A DNA stretch of 64,000 nt from Massilia sp. Bi118 (GTDB lineage: Bacteria; Pseudomonadota; Gammaproteobacteria; Burkholderiales; Burkholderiaceae_D), in assembly GCF_918697865.1 (NCBI RefSeq), contig NZ_CAKKMV010000007.1:62001-126000 (forward strand). The letters are read 5' to 3'. The translations under genes were made by a program, and so were the position numbers. The notes beneath the pieces were generated by a model. That model was not told the origin of the DNA, did not search any database, and was given only the letters and a program-made list of their open reading frames with translations. Positions 50,190-59,662 of this stretch are shown one piece after another. How positions within the stretch are numbered: position 1 is the stretch's first letter; each line of letters begins with the position of its first letter.

Positions 50190-53100
50190 TCACAAGCCGT
50201 ATTTTTGCTTACGATTTCTAAAAGCTGGCTCGGTGCCTTCGAGAATTTCGACCACGCATTCTTTGATCTTTGGCGACTCCACGGCGCCCGAGATGTAGGC
50301 GAAGCGATTGGTCGCTTTGTCGTGGGTCGCATAGATGATTTGCTCGGCATCGCACACCACTGCCAAGTTCGGGTTGTGCGTGACCATGATGACTTGGCGG
50401 CGCTGTTTGGCGGCTTTGATGCAGGTGACGAGCACGCGATAGATCGTTTGGTTGTCGAGGTTCTCCTCGGGCTGGTCGATCACAAGCGGGATGTCGTCTT
50501 TGTCCACCAAGAGATAGAACACCAGCAGAAGCAGCCCTCGCTCGCCTGGCGAGAGCTGGCTGATTTCCTGCCCGTTGAACGTCAACGAATACCGTGGGGC
50601 CAGATAATTGAGTCCGTAGAGGTGGTCCAAGACTTCGTTCGGTTGACGCCCTTTTTTCAACTGATCGGCGAATTTCGTCGGCCGCATGTCGCCCGTATCG
50701 CGATGGTCCGCGCGGAGCATGCGATCGATTTTTTCCGCGAATTCGACGGAGCCTTCAGCCGACGAGAACTCCGCCTCGCGCAGCAAATTGCGGACGAGCG
50801 TCGAGCTTTCCTCCACCCCCGCAAACGTTCCCCGAGACTGCCGATTGACGTTGTCGAGAAAGTCGTCCTGGAAGCTCGATTCTTCGATCCGAACGTCGAA
50901 GCCGAGGGGGAGGGGCATGTCCATGCTTTCGATGGATTTCACGAACGCTTGAACGGGCGCGTAGAGGCGCCGGTATTCCTCCACCGTTTGCGCGATGAGG
51001 GCGTGAATCGAACGCGTCATCTCGCTTCTGGTCGAGGCGCTCGCTTGGAGCTGCGCGGGCAGGTCGGCGAGGCCCGCAAGCTCAGCCTGAAGGCCCGTCA
51101 AGCTGTCGGGCTTATCGGCGGCGCCGATCAAGTCGGCGCGGCGACGCTCCCATGACCCGAGCTCTTCTTTGTAGAGGACGAAAAGCCGCGCGCGCTCCCC
51201 AAGCTTGCCCTTCGCGGCCGCGATGTCGCGTTCCAGCGCCTCCCTCCGCTTCGGAATGCTGCCTTCGAGGTCTCCTCCCAACGTCGCGTCGAGAAATTCC
51301 GCTTCCATTTTTCCCGAGTCCAGCAGGTGGTGAATTGGCGCCATGGTGATCGACATTTGAACCAGGTCGGCGGACGTGAAGTCGGCGCTCGCTTCTTGGA
51401 GCAAGACGTCAAGCTCGGACATGAATTGAGCATGCGATTTGCGATGGTTCTCGATTGCTTGCTCGGCGCGCATCAGGGTGGCCTGCTTTTTAGTCACGAC
51501 GATCTTACGATCTCGTGCGGAAGTCTCTTCCGCGCGAAGCTGGCCATCTAGGGCCTCAAGCTCCTGAATGCGTGCGGAAGCCTCGCTGGACTCGGCTTGG
51601 GATGCTTCTGAGGCGCTGGGATCTTCGACTTGGATGGGCTTTGATGCATCATGCGCCATCAACTCCCCGTTCTTTGCATCGATCTTTGCCACGAGAGTCT
51701 GGCGAAATTCGTCCGACATCCTTCCTTCGATTGCGATGATTTCGGCGTTCACTTTCGTGAGCTCTCGGGCGAGGCGCGCCCGTTCCTGAGCGATCTCGGC
51801 CACCTTGAATTCGAGATACTTGTCCATCGACGCGTGGCCAAGCCTGTCCTCTTCCGGGACGTGGGTGTAGATGATTTTTCGAAGCTCGGCGTCGAACGTT
51901 CCAGAGCCCAGCTCGCCCAGTTCGTTGCATAAAGTGTCGACGTATTTCTGCGGCAAATACTTGACCCTCTCCACCGAGGTTGTGGATGGATCAAGATCGA
52001 GCGCCTGCTCCGTCGCGCTGCCGTCGTGCCAAGTCAGAGCCGCCGTGAAGCGCGAGGCGAATCTCGTTTTGGGGCTGCGAAAGCGATCGGGGGTCAGAAA
52101 CGAAAATCCCTCGCCGTTCTTGGTCCCTCCCGCGAGGGAAAGGATGTCGACCATCGCGCTCTTGCCGCTGCCCTTGTTGCCGATGATGGCGACCAGGTCA
52201 TGGTTGAGCGGGATGTCGGCGTCGAACCAGTGAGGGCCATCGCCAGCCGTGGCCTTTTTTCCGATCTTGATGCGCGAAACGTATTTCGTGCGATGTTGGT
52301 CGGCCAGACGCAGCTTTGGCGGCCGGTCGCCGACAAAAACTCGATCCTTGAACTCGGTGAGCGCGTGGCGCAGCCCGTCGAAGGTGGCGTCGGCTTTGAT
52401 CCATGTGAAGCAGTTGCCAACCCGGTCTTTGTGATCGTTGTCGCTGGTCGCGTGGGCGTCAGAACAATCCAACAAGAGGTTGTTGACTTTGGATTCGGTA
52501 AGCTTGCTGCGCGCTTGCTCGTATTTCTCCGGACTTTCGGCGGCGGTGAAGACGATGTTCGCCCGGTTGATCACGTTTTTCTTCTCGGCGATAGACTGGT
52601 CGTCCCACTTCATGTTGTCCCACTCCGTCTTGCCCACGGCGATCAGGAAGCGATCCTTCAAGTTGTGATTGTCCAGGGCATCGATCACCTTTTCCATGCT
52701 CACGCACAGGTTGTTGAAGCCTTCTTGCAGGGGAGATCCATAGGCCTCGCGTTTGTCCTCTGGCACGGATGAGATGATCAGCTCGCCGAGCTGCTCAACG
52801 CTTTGACGCGAAATTACTGCATTCCAGCGGCCCTTGTAGTCCGCAGCCGACGGGACCAAGTCATACGACGGCGCGAGGGCCGACAAAAACTGTTGCCGTA
52901 TGGTGTCCGGATCGAGCGCGTCGAAAATGACATGGAGATTGATCCGGTTCCAGTCGGACTTTGAATAGGTCCCGTCCTTGTCCCGCTTTACGACGCCGGC
53001 GAATTTGTCGAGCCGCAGCTCGACGACGGGCAGGATGAGGTCGATGTTGGCGAGGCGTCCCGAAGCCTTCTCGCGCCGAACTCGCTCATAGCCATCGACG

Positions 53101-53276
53101 AACAGGTAGTCGTTGATGCCGATGACTTTGAATTCAGGCGGAAGGCGTTCAAGATCCGTTAAGAACGATTCCCACGCCTCTTCTTGATTTCCCTCGTAGT
53201 TGTGCACGATGGACGCCGGCGTATGGACATGCAGATCCCATTTCTTCCAAGTTGACCCCACTGACATGTTGCTCAT
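50190..53276 (-). CDS. TrlF-type protein: PHP domain fused to SMC-like ATPase
   Basis: The 1028-residue protein starts with a PHP phosphoesterase-like domain (TWKKWDLHVHTPASIVH; later CSDAHATSDNDHKDR), residues about 10 to 340. An ABC/SMC-type ATPase follows: Walker A AIIGNKGSGKSAMVD (about 365), long coiled coils with ATPase-typical breaks, signature ISQLSPGERGLLLLVFYLLV, Walker B PLVIDQPEENLDN (about 932), and VIMVTHNPNLAV. This matches the architecture known as TrlF. Such PHP-ATPase fusions are found on mobile elements and are suspected nucleic-acid-directed defence proteins. GGAG lies 6 nt before the chosen ATG; a start 11 codons earlier is weaker. It is transcribed alone. Confidence 0.75.
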   Translation of the reverse strand: MSNMSVGSTWKKWDLHVHTPASIVHNYEGNQEEAWESFLTDLERLPPEFKVIGINDYLFVDGYERVRREKASGRLANIDLILPVVELRLDKFAGVVKRDKDGTYSKSDWNRINLHVIFDALDPDTIRQQFLSALAPSYDLVPSAADYKGRWNAVISRQSVEQLGELIISSVPEDKREAYGSPLQEGFNNLCVSMEKVIDALDNHNLKDRFLIAVGKTEWDNMKWDDQSIAEKKNVINRANIVFTAAESPEKYEQARSKLTESKVNNLLLDCSDAHATSDNDHKDRVGNCFTWIKADATFDGLRHALTEFKDRVFVGDRPPKLRLADQHRTKYVSRIKIGKKATAGDGPHWFDADIPLNHDLVAIIGNKGSGKSAMVDILSLAGGTKNGEGFSFLTPDRFRSPKTRFASRFTAALTWHDGSATEQALDLDPSTTSVERVKYLPQKYVDTLCNELGELGSGTFDAELRKIIYTHVPEEDRLGHASMDKYLEFKVAEIAQERARLARELTKVNAEIIAIEGRMSDEFRQTLVAKIDAKNGELMAHDASKPIQVEDPSASEASQAESSEASARIQELEALDGQLRAEETSARDRKIVVTKKQATLMRAEQAIENHRKSHAQFMSELDVLLQEASADFTSADLVQMSITMAPIHHLLDSGKMEAEFLDATLGGDLEGSIPKRREALERDIAAAKGKLGERARLFVLYKEELGSWERRRADLIGAADKPDSLTGLQAELAGLADLPAQLQASASTRSEMTRSIHALIAQTVEEYRRLYAPVQAFVKSIESMDMPLPLGFDVRIEESSFQDDFLDNVNRQSRGTFAGVEESSTLVRNLLREAEFSSAEGSVEFAEKIDRMLRADHRDTGDMRPTKFADQLKKGRQPNEVLDHLYGLNYLAPRYSLTFNGQEISQLSPGERGLLLLVFYLLVDKDDIPLVIDQPEENLDNQTIYRVLVTCIKAAKQRRQVIMVTHNPNLAVVCDAEQIIYATHDKATNRFAYISGAVESPKIKECVVEILEGTEPAFRNRKQKYGL

Positions 53277-53641
53277 CTTGTCTCCGAACAGGCGCCCTGT
53301 CGCGCGCATTCATCGAAGCTAGGGGCAAGAAATTAACGAACATAAATTATCAAAATAATTATATTCGTATCTTTTTGAAAATGCGAGGAGTGGAGATTGC
53401 TTTTTGGGGCGAGGACGGAAAAGCAACGGCGGGTTCAGGCGATTCGCCATAAGCCACAATGGCTCGCTGCGCGGCAGCTCTCGCGGACGACTCAATGATG
53501 GTATCGCATTTGCGACGCCGATGCGTGGATTGGGCATGGGCAGCAAGCCCTGTTTGGAGGCTGGGGGAATTCATGCCTTTTGGGTTATACACCAGACGCA
53601 CCTGTCCGCGGTGCGGGCGCGGTGCGCGCTTAGCGCGCCCC
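53277..53641. other. AT-rich promoter region and gap without gene
   Basis: The first 110 bp (53320 to 53385) are strongly AT-rich and include TATAAT on the minus strand (53363 to 53358), probably the promoter of the TrlF-type gene. The rest holds no supported ORF. A GC hairpin (GCGCGC-TTA-GCGCGC, about 53620) may end the leftward gene at 53642. Confidence 0.45.
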
Positions 53642-54469
53642 TCAAATCGACAGCTCGGCGAACGCCTCGCCGAGCTTGCCGCCTTCCAAGGCGCAGCGCA
53701 GCGACACCCTCCATCCTTGGCCGTTGCGCGCGCACGAAAGGACGCAGCCGCCGTCGCGGTCGAGCCTCGCAAGGGGGCCATCTGCCGGCGCGGGGCCGAG
53801 CAACACTCGGCAGGATTCAGCCTGGGACGCGTGACCTTGCCCATCGCGGCCAAGCTCGCGCGCCTCAAACTCCCAAGTCGAAAGCCCCGCGCTCGCTGGG
53901 CGCTTCCCGAGCCAGCTCGCCTTGACGACAAGCCAAGCCGTCGCGGGGCCGGCCTGCCGCTCAAGCCACTCCCTGAGCGGCGCCGGAGCGTCGGTCTCGC
54001 CGACAGGGACGCCGTCGGCGAGCATCGCGGCGGAAGCGATCGCCGCGCGGAGCTCCGCGCAGTCGGCGGCGACGCGCGCGAGCTGCGCTCGGATCTCCTG
54101 CCACCCGCTCGCCGCGCCGGCAAGGGCGCGCGCTGCGTCGCGCAGCTCGTCGGCCAGCGCGGCGATGTCGGGCTCGTCGCGGCCGGCGACAGGTTGGTGA
54201 TCGGCTTCACGCGCCCGCGCGGCGATGGCCAGTTCGATCGCCTGATCCAAAGCTGCCGTCGGTGAGGGCAACTCGCCGCCGTCGTGCGACAAAGCGCGCA
54301 GTTCCCGTTTGCGCTGCTCGGTTAGTCGAAATGTCACGGCGTCGCGCGTCCAAGCCGCGTCGCTGCCTGCCAACAAGACGCCAGCTTCGGTTTCCGCCTC
54401 CCGGTCCCTTTTGTTTGCTGGGCGCGCCGGCGCACGTTTTAAGCTCGCTTCGCTTCGCTTGAGGGCCAT
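53642..54469 (-). CDS. Relaxase-operon protein with N-terminal RHH-like segment
   Basis: The 275-residue protein has a Lys/Arg/Ala-rich N-terminus (KRSEASLKRAPARPANKRDR), then AVTFRLTEQRKRELRALSHD, a segment like ribbon-helix-helix proteins, a long Ala-rich helix (ALADELRDAARALAGAASGW), and a C-terminal domain with WEFEARELGRDGQGH. GGAGAT precedes the ATG. It follows the relaxase gene by 95 bp on the same strand, so an accessory role in DNA transfer is plausible, but I recognise no family. Confidence 0.55.
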   Translation of the reverse strand: MALKRSEASLKRAPARPANKRDREAETEAGVLLAGSDAAWTRDAVTFRLTEQRKRELRALSHDGGELPSPTAALDQAIELAIAARAREADHQPVAGRDEPDIAALADELRDAARALAGAASGWQEIRAQLARVAADCAELRAAIASAAMLADGVPVGETDAPAPLREWLERQAGPATAWLVVKASWLGKRPASAGLSTWEFEARELGRDGQGHASQAESCRVLLGPAPADGPLARLDRDGGCVLSCARNGQGWRVSLRCALEGGKLGEAFAELSI

Positions 54470-54564
54470 GGCATCTCCTCGACGGGGGCAGGGTGATTTA
54501 AGATTCGGCCGCTAGCTTATGTCGTGGCCAAAGCATGGTTCAGGCATCGCGGCGCGAAGACTCG

Positions 54565-57543
54565 TCAGCGTTCAGGTGCGGCGCCGCGACTGCGCGTGGC
54601 TTTGGCCGAAAGCGCGGCCAGAAAGCGAGCCGCGGCCGATGGGGAGACTTTGGCCTTCGTGGAGGGCGCGATTCCGCCGTTTTCGGCTTCCGGAGTCCAG
54701 TCCAGCGCGGTCCCCTTGCCGCGGCTCCTGGACATGCCGAAAGCGAGCTTTTCGACCAGGGCGGAGCGGTCTTCGCCCCCAGGTTCGGTCGCCTGAGCCT
54801 GGTGGGAATCGATGTCGATCGGCGCGAGCGCGCCGCGATTGGCATAGATCGTCGTCGAGAAGCGGGAGCGGCTCGCCGCCACATAGGTCCACTCGCGGTC
54901 AGCCATCGACGGGTTGACCAAGCAATAGGCCGAGTCGAAGGTGCGCCCCTGGCTCTTGTGGTTGGTGAGGCAGTAGGCATGGTCAAAGCGGCCGAAGGCC
55001 GGCGGAACCATCACGACCTTGTCGCCGCGCTCGTTCGCGTCGTCGAGCTCGATACGCAGCAGCGGCGTGAACATGGCGCGCTCGATCGCGACGATCGTCC
55101 CCGCGACGCCGTTGGCGACGCCGACGTCCTTGTCGTTCTTGGTGAACACCACACGATCGCCAGGCGCGAAGCGCTTCGATTCGCGCGTCTCGTCGCGATG
55201 GATGATTTCGGCATCCAAGCCCTCGGCGTCGCGCACTTGGCCAGCGGATATCAGCAGCGCGCGCGCCTTGTCGTTGAGTTCCCGCACTTCCGCCCGCGTT
55301 CCCGCGATCATCGTCTTTGCCGGTAGCGCGGCCTTGTCGGCGGCCCAGTCGGATATCAGCGCGTCGACCATGGCGGCGTGGCCAGATATCAGCTTCAAGC
55401 GGCCGCGCTCGTCGAGCATCGACAAGGCCTCCTTGGCATCGCCCATGGCGAATTTGCGCACTGCGTCGCGCAGCCATTGGTGGTCGTAGCGTTCGCGCCA
55501 TCGGCCGAAGGCGATGGCGAGCTTGGACTGATGGGCGCACATCGATTCGAGGGCGGCGAGCCTGGCGTCTTCGGGAAGGGCGCGCAGCGCCACGGCCGCG
55601 GCCTTGGTCAGGTCGCCCCGGCCTCGCAGCCAGTCGAGCAGGGGGGCAAAGTCGGTGCGCTGCCGCTGGATGTTCGAGATCTCGGCTTTGCCGTGGCGCT
55701 CGCAAAGCGTCCGGAAGATGCCGCCCGCGGCGATCGGTTGAAGCTGTTTCGGGTCGCCGACGGCCACGAGCTTGCCGCCGGCGTCCATGATCGCCCGCTG
55801 CAGAAGCGAAAACTCTTTCGAGCCGACCATCCCGGCCTCGTCGAGGATCAGGATCGTCTTCTCACCCAAGTGGGCTTTGCCCTTGTCCAGAGCGTGGAGC
55901 AGGCTCGCAATAGTTCGCGACGGGATGCCCGTCTCGCGAGCGAGGTTTTGGCTGGCGGCGGCGGACTGGCAGCAGCCGAGGACTTCGAAGCCGGACGCCT
56001 TATAAGCTTCGCCAAGGGCTTTGAGCATCGTCGTCTTGCCCGTGCCGGCCCAGCCTTCAACGAAGGCGTGGCGGCCCGTCTCGCAAGCTACATGGGCCGC
56101 CGCGGCGCGCTGCTGGGCCAGCGACGCCGGCGCGCCGATCTTGGCGGATATCTCCGCTTCGAGGCGATCAAACTCGCGGTCGATGATGTCTCGCCCTAAC
56201 CGGTGCCCTTGATCGTCGGCGCCTCGGCTCACGGCGTCCGAGCACTTAGATTCGGTAGCCAGCGTCGCCTTGGACGTGAACACTTCATTGAGCTGTTCGG
56301 TGCGTCCTAGGTTGACCGCGATCGGCGAGGCGAGGAATCGATCCAGCTCCGCGATGCATTCGGCCGCATCCCATTGGCCCATCGCCATCTCGCAGATCGC
56401 CGCAAGGGCGTCGGAGGAGGTCGCGCACGACTGGGACTCCATCAGCCGCTCCATCAGCGCGCCATGGTCGATGGAGAAAGGCGCTGGGTCGGCTCCGGTC
56501 GGCGGCGCGCCAAGGAGATCGAGGCCGATCGACGCCGGGCTTTCAGGCGCCAATATGGATGCGACCGCCGACACCGACGGGGCAGGCCCGCGCATGGCGG
56601 AGACGCTCGCGGGCGTGAGACCAATATCTGCCGCTTGCTTCGAAAAGCTGGCCAGCAGCTCCGGCAGCGGCGGCTCGGCTTTCGCGGCGCGCGTGTTGAG
56701 GGCGGCCACCTCGCGGGCGGCGGCCCCGTCGACTTCGAGCATCCCGCACTGGCGGACATACTCGGCGATCTGTTTGGACCGGGAGGAGAGAGCGTCGCGC
56801 TGTGCTTGGTCGACGCCGCGGATGGTGAAGTATGCGCCGGCCGGCTCGACCTCAAAGCCAAGCGCCTTTATGCGGCTGGCCAGCTCGACCCGGAAGAGGA
56901 TGCCCGTGGCCATTTTGCGCTCGAACTGCGCGCGTTGTTCCAGCGCGCTCCACTCCTCGTCTCCTTCGCGCTTGCCGAGGTTGAAGAGGAACCCGTGCAC
57001 GTGGAGCTGGGGCTCGAGCGCTCGGCTGGCGAAATGGGGATAGCACGCGGCGACCGCGGCGCGCGCGAAGCGTTTGGTGGCACCGGCTTTGCCATGGCGA
57101 GTGACGCATTCGGTCTCGACGTGGGCGAGGGCGGTCCTGGCGGCGTCCATGACGGCTTGCGCCACGGCGTCGCGCGTCGCGCTGTCGGCCCCGGCGAAGA
57201 TGGCGGAGACGTCTTTGGGCGCGGAAAACGTCATGTCCAGGCCCATGACATGTTTGTCGCCGGCGCCTTTGACGAGCGGCTCGCCGGTGAGAGGATGAAA
57301 GCCTTGGGCGAGCCGCTCCACCTGCTCGGCTTCGGCGACGCCCGAAAGGCCCAGCCGACCGGCTCCGATGCATGCCCATGTCGGCGGTGGGCCGGCTTGC
57401 TTAGCCTCGCCGCGAGCATAGTCGTCGAAGTCGCCGCGCTGTTTTGTCGACGTGGACGGGCCGCCCAGGTAATGCAGATATCCGCCAGCGTTGCCTCGCT
57501 TGGCTTGGTTGGCGGACGAGTTGATCTTCGTGATCGACAGCAT
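54565..57543 (-). CDS. MobF-family conjugative relaxase-helicase (TrwC/TraI-like)
   Basis: The 992-residue protein nicks and unwinds plasmid DNA for transfer. The N-terminal relaxase has paired tyrosines in GGYLHYLGG (residues 22 and 25) and the metal motif HVHGFLFNLGKREGD (about 181), with the TrwC signature MGLDMTFSAPKDVSAIFAGA. A RecD-like helicase follows: Walker A FVEGWAGTGKTTMLKAL (about 499), Walker B ILDEAGMVGSKE, and the C-terminal CLTNHKSQGRTFDSAY and TYVAASRSR. It looks complete. Upstream, 3 nt away, is a small RHH-type gene. No T4SS genes are in the window. Confidence 0.92.
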   Translation of the reverse strand: MLSITKINSSANQAKRGNAGGYLHYLGGPSTSTKQRGDFDDYARGEAKQAGPPPTWACIGAGRLGLSGVAEAEQVERLAQGFHPLTGEPLVKGAGDKHVMGLDMTFSAPKDVSAIFAGADSATRDAVAQAVMDAARTALAHVETECVTRHGKAGATKRFARAAVAACYPHFASRALEPQLHVHGFLFNLGKREGDEEWSALEQRAQFERKMATGILFRVELASRIKALGFEVEPAGAYFTIRGVDQAQRDALSSRSKQIAEYVRQCGMLEVDGAAAREVAALNTRAAKAEPPLPELLASFSKQAADIGLTPASVSAMRGPAPSVSAVASILAPESPASIGLDLLGAPPTGADPAPFSIDHGALMERLMESQSCATSSDALAAICEMAMGQWDAAECIAELDRFLASPIAVNLGRTEQLNEVFTSKATLATESKCSDAVSRGADDQGHRLGRDIIDREFDRLEAEISAKIGAPASLAQQRAAAAHVACETGRHAFVEGWAGTGKTTMLKALGEAYKASGFEVLGCCQSAAASQNLARETGIPSRTIASLLHALDKGKAHLGEKTILILDEAGMVGSKEFSLLQRAIMDAGGKLVAVGDPKQLQPIAAGGIFRTLCERHGKAEISNIQRQRTDFAPLLDWLRGRGDLTKAAAVALRALPEDARLAALESMCAHQSKLAIAFGRWRERYDHQWLRDAVRKFAMGDAKEALSMLDERGRLKLISGHAAMVDALISDWAADKAALPAKTMIAGTRAEVRELNDKARALLISAGQVRDAEGLDAEIIHRDETRESKRFAPGDRVVFTKNDKDVGVANGVAGTIVAIERAMFTPLLRIELDDANERGDKVVMVPPAFGRFDHAYCLTNHKSQGRTFDSAYCLVNPSMADREWTYVAASRSRFSTTIYANRGALAPIDIDSHQAQATEPGGEDRSALVEKLAFGMSRSRGKGTALDWTPEAENGGIAPSTKAKVSPSAAARFLAALSAKATRSRGAAPER

Positions 57544-57546
57544 GGC

Positions 57547-57849
57547 CTAAGCTCCTTCGCCGAATAGGGCCTCGAACTCGTCGCCAATAGATTTGGTGGA
57601 AGGGGCGCGGGTGGACGGCAGCTCCGGGCGAACAGCGCAAGCGTTCGATCGAAGCAAGGCATCGATATAGGCTGATCTCGACATTCCCGTGCCGGCGCGC
57701 GCCGCGTCCAGCAGGGCCAGCGAGCCTTTCCCGAGTCTGAGCAGGACATGCTCGGTTTGGGATTTACTGCGCGCGTAAAAAGCTTGGTTTTTCTCACGCT
57801 TGCGCCGCGCCCGTTCGGCTTCGAGCGTATTGTCATTCTGGTCGATCAT
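57547..57849 (-). CDS. Small RHH-type relaxosome accessory protein
   Basis: The 100-residue protein has a charged N-terminus (ERARRKREKNQAFYARSKSQ), then VLLRLGKGSLALLDAARAGT-GMSRSAYIDALL, which fits a ribbon-helix-helix DNA-binding fold like MobC/TraY/TrwA. It is 3 nt before the relaxase gene on the same strand. In MobF systems such a protein binds oriT and aids nicking. oriT should be close by, most likely in 57850 to 57974, but no nic consensus was identified. Confidence 0.7.
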   Translation of the reverse strand: MIDQNDNTLEAERARRKREKNQAFYARSKSQTEHVLLRLGKGSLALLDAARAGTGMSRSAYIDALLRSNACAVRPELPSTRAPSTKSIGDEFEALFGEGA

Positions 57850-57901
57850 CGATGCCCTCCCAGCTACTATGCTGACGAAATTGCGGTTCCGCGATAAATA
57901 A

Positions 57902-57921
57902 CGGCCCGTTAAGACGGGCCG
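57902..57921 (-). terminator. Terminator of the second recombinase gene
   Basis: CGGCCCGT-CTTA-ACGGGCCG on the minus strand, followed by a TTATTTAT stretch, 54 bp after the recombinase stop. Confidence 0.7.
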
Positions 57922-57974
57922 AAAATTTGGCGGGAGGTGTCTTGCGACAAAGGAGGTGTTGGCAGTCGAGCGAC

Positions 57975-59048
57975 TCAGTCGAGCAAGCCGATGAGCTCGT
58001 CATCGCGCAGGTGCGAATATCGCGTGAAGGCTTGATAAGTCTGATGGCCAACGATTTCCATGATGGCTTTGATTGGAGCCTTCGGCTTGTCGATGGACAT
58101 CCGGCTGATCGCTTCGTGGCGCAGGTCATGAAATCGAAAGTCGACGACGCCTGTGGCCTTGACAATGCGGCCAAAATGATGGGAGACCCAGTTTGGCTTG
58201 GGAAAAACTTGAAAAATGCGCTCGTCCCCGGGCTGCCGCAGCGACCTAAGCTCGACGATAATCGCCCGCGCTTTGCCAGAAAGGGGAACGCGGCGTTCTT
58301 TCTTCTTTTTCGTATGCTCGGCCGGGATCTTCCATAATTGATCGTCGCGCGTCATTTCGCTCCAACGGGCAAGCACAAGCTCCTGTTGTCGCGCGCCTGT
58401 TTCCAAACAGAGGTCGACGAGGCAACGCCAATGGGCGCTGTGATTTCGTCGATGGCTGATTCGATTCATAATGCGATCGTATTCGCCGTCTTCCAGCCTT
58501 CGATCGCGCTTGTTTTCCCAATTTTTTGGAAAGCACGCTGTCGAAATTTCAATGATGGGATCGCGGACGCCATTTTGCTTGGCCCACCATTTGCACGCGA
58601 CGATGAGGCTGGCGACTTGGCCTCGTATAGTGCTATACGAGTAGGCCGTGCCGATATGGGTTTTTGTCACGCGCGCTTTTGCCACGTAGCTCTCTGTCCA
58701 AGCTTCGTTGGCCTGTTCGACCGTGACCTTCCCGATAAGGTTGACGACGGGGATGAGGTCTTTCGCGCATCGCGCTGAGCATTTCGGGCTTTCGACGAAG
58801 GCCGCGATGACGTCGGCGAGCAAGGCGCGGTCGTATGTTCGCTGGCCTCCGATTTTTGCCTTTTGCGCTAAGCGGTAAACCGCGCTGGAACGCTTGGCTG
58901 TCCTTGCCGCGGCCGTTACGGAGCGGATGAATTCCTCGGCCGCGTCCCTGGTGTCGAACGTCGCGGTCTTGCGATCAACGCCTTGGATGCGAACGTCCGC
59001 CTCAAATCTGACATCGCCGTTGCTGAGTTTAAGTATTTTGATTCCCAT
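57975..59048 (-). CDS. Second tyrosine recombinase
   Basis: The 357-residue recombinase has all catalytic motifs: Arg in CLETGARQQELVLA (about 216), HDLRH in FHDLRHEAISRM (about 311), His in IVGHQTYQAF (about 333) and Tyr in TRYSHLRDDE (about 344). The N-terminal part shows an Arm-DNA-binding-like GDVRFEADVRIQG and a core-binding domain. It is closer to phage integrases than to XerCD by length. AAGGAAA lies 8 nt before the ATG; upstream of it is a (CAA)12 tract. It sits between the mobilisation genes and the replication origin, which suggests a second integration or multimer-resolution function. Confidence 0.85.
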   Translation of the reverse strand: MGIKILKLSNGDVRFEADVRIQGVDRKTATFDTRDAAEEFIRSVTAAARTAKRSSAVYRLAQKAKIGGQRTYDRALLADVIAAFVESPKCSARCAKDLIPVVNLIGKVTVEQANEAWTESYVAKARVTKTHIGTAYSYSTIRGQVASLIVACKWWAKQNGVRDPIIEISTACFPKNWENKRDRRLEDGEYDRIMNRISHRRNHSAHWRCLVDLCLETGARQQELVLARWSEMTRDDQLWKIPAEHTKKKKERRVPLSGKARAIIVELRSLRQPGDERIFQVFPKPNWVSHHFGRIVKATGVVDFRFHDLRHEAISRMSIDKPKAPIKAIMEIVGHQTYQAFTRYSHLRDDELIGLLD

Positions 59049-59060
59049 GAAATATTTTCC

Positions 59061-59102
<42 letters not shown>

Positions 59103-59169
59103 ACGATCAGGCTTGACTCTCCGAGAAATCGACGAACGGCGTGACGATTGGAAGACTGACATTGCGGTT

Positions 59170-59449
59170 GAATTCGCGGTGTTGCGAACGGCACGAAATA
59201 AACTACCTCGCAAACAGGAAGTTGGCGCAAGTGGCGGTTTCATGGCAGGTGGGAACAGAGACGAAAAACTCGATGCCCCTGATGTTGCCCTCCTCCGCCA
59301 AATTTCTGTTCAATTTAAACATTTATTATTGTTATGATTAGTTAAAATTCGTTTTCTGTAATGTCCATTCGCCATCTTCTGATTTCCTAACAGAGTTGAT
59401 CGAGCAGATCATGCGAATTCGCGGTGCGAATTCCGCGGTGCGAACGGGC
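59170..59449. repeat. GAATTC(C)GCGGT / GCGAACGG repeat cluster
   Basis: GAATTCGCGGT followed by GCGAACGGC occurs at 59170 to 59192. At 59413 the related GCGAATTCGCGGT, GCGAATTCCGCGGT and GCGAACGGGC follow one another head to tail. They lie upstream of the second recombinase gene and may be its arm or core binding sites. Confidence 0.5.
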
Positions 59450-59662
59450 TGACGAACGGCGCGAAAAACCGTTCATCCCGCCTTGCCGGCGAGGCCCGTC
59501 GGGCCCGTCGCCATGGGTTTGGCGATCCAAGAAGTCAGCGGCGCTGGCGCCGCGCTCGGCCGACGGGGCGGGCTCGGCCGCGCGCAAGCGCGGTCCGTGG
59601 CCGCCGGCTACATCCCTATTGTTTTTGAAGTTCTATTAAAACCTATAGCTCATAGAGCGGGC

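Noticed and set aside
53459-54265. A 268-codon plus-strand frame over the 275-residue relaxase-operon gene
   Set aside because: It is the antisense shadow of the minus-strand gene, which has a good ribosome site and sits in the relaxase operon.
57850-57974. Search for oriT next to the relaxase operon
   Set aside because: The gap contains the recombinase terminator and short GGAGGTG repeats, but no nic consensus of a MobF family that I could match; not reported as a feature.
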